Source of the DNA: Acidobacteriota bacterium
GTDB taxonomy: Bacteria > Acidobacteriota > Terriglobia > Terriglobales > Acidobacteriaceae
Length of the DNA: 5,057 nt
Assembly: GCA_021799405.1 (NCBI GenBank)
Contig: JAJZAL010000329.1
Span: 1-5,057 of the forward strand
Direction: 5' to 3'
The notes beneath the pieces are model-generated. The model searched no databases. It was not told the DNA's origin and saw only the letters and a list, made by a program, of their open reading frames with translations. The position numbers and the translations under genes were made by a program. This document shows, piece after piece, positions 4,960 through 5,057 of this stretch (the first letter of the stretch is position 1; each line of letters starts with the position of its first letter).

Positions 4960-5057
4960 CGGAGCCGATAGCGTGGGCAGCAGGTTCTGTTTTATGTTCG
5001 ATTCATGGGCCAGAACTTCATTTCTGACACGGTCAACCAGACTCTTTTATTTCCGCC
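4936..5057 (+). mobile_element. Left end of an IS1182-like insertion sequence (boundary approximate)
   Basis: Methylase homology stops at codon 4933-4935, and a transposase start follows at 5005. The IS end therefore lies near 4931-4940, probably beginning close to GTGTGTCGGGC (4937-4947). CCTAGG (4930-4935) at the junction is palindromic and may be the target or part of a target duplication. The other IS end is outside the window, so neither terminal repeats nor duplication can be confirmed. Confidence 0.55.
5005..5057 (+). CDS. IS1182-like transposase, N-terminal fragment (continues past window)
   Basis: ATG 5005 opens a frame to the window edge with 17 complete codons reading MGQNFISDTVNQTLLFP, then probably another Pro. 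IS1182-family transposases typically start 'MGxNFxxxDxxQxxLLPPxLxxWLPExHL', and this start matches M-G-x-N-F, Q, L-L and P at the expected spacing. No strong Shine-Dalgarno is seen. Only the start is present, so the DDE core cannot be checked. Confidence 0.6.
   Translation, partial: MGQNFISDTVNQTLLFP

Overview
This window looks like accessory DNA from a plasmid, integrative element or genomic island, cut at both edges by unrelated insertion sequences. No taxonomic marker gene is present. GC content is moderate to high, about 60% or more in the left half by hand count of sample lines, and the ardC / DUF6908-like / parB gene set suggests soil-type bacteria. Acidobacteriota or Alpha-/Betaproteobacteria are my guess, with low confidence. 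No rRNA, tRNA or CRISPR array was seen.

Layout. Bases 3-113 (+) are the last codons of an IS630-family transposase. Reading leftward from 3130 to 121 is a three-gene minus-strand operon: an ArdC-like antirestriction metalloprotein (3130-2222), a small DUF6908-like protein joined to it by a TGATG stop/start overlap (2222-1803), and, after an 80-bp gap holding a perfect hairpin, a ParB/RepB/Spo0J-type protein with added cysteine clusters (1722-121). Bases 3131-3686 form a divergent intergenic region of about 550 bp with no convincing gene. It holds a GC-rich run of stem-loops and a 16-bp perfect palindrome, then an AT-richer stretch with TAACGA repeats and a candidate plus-strand promoter.

The rightward operon starts with a 76-aa ribbon-helix-helix (ParG-like) protein (3687-3917). 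It overlaps by 11 bp a gene that joins a type I HsdR N-terminal nuclease domain to the start of an HsdM-type N6-adenine methylase (3907-4959). This second gene breaks off within the methylase, just after GEFFTPR, where a second mobile element begins. The IS1182-like transposase of that element starts at 5005 and runs off the window.

Interpretation. The minus operon is mobile-element backbone (maintenance and antirestriction). The plus operon is defence cargo: a restriction-modification fusion probably controlled by its own small DNA-binding protein, now likely inactivated by the insertion. The most useful leads are the structured intergenic region (possible transfer origin, replication origin or structured RNA), the RHH-controlled HsdR_N/HsdM fusion, and the uncharacterised DUF6908-like member of the ardC-parB operon.
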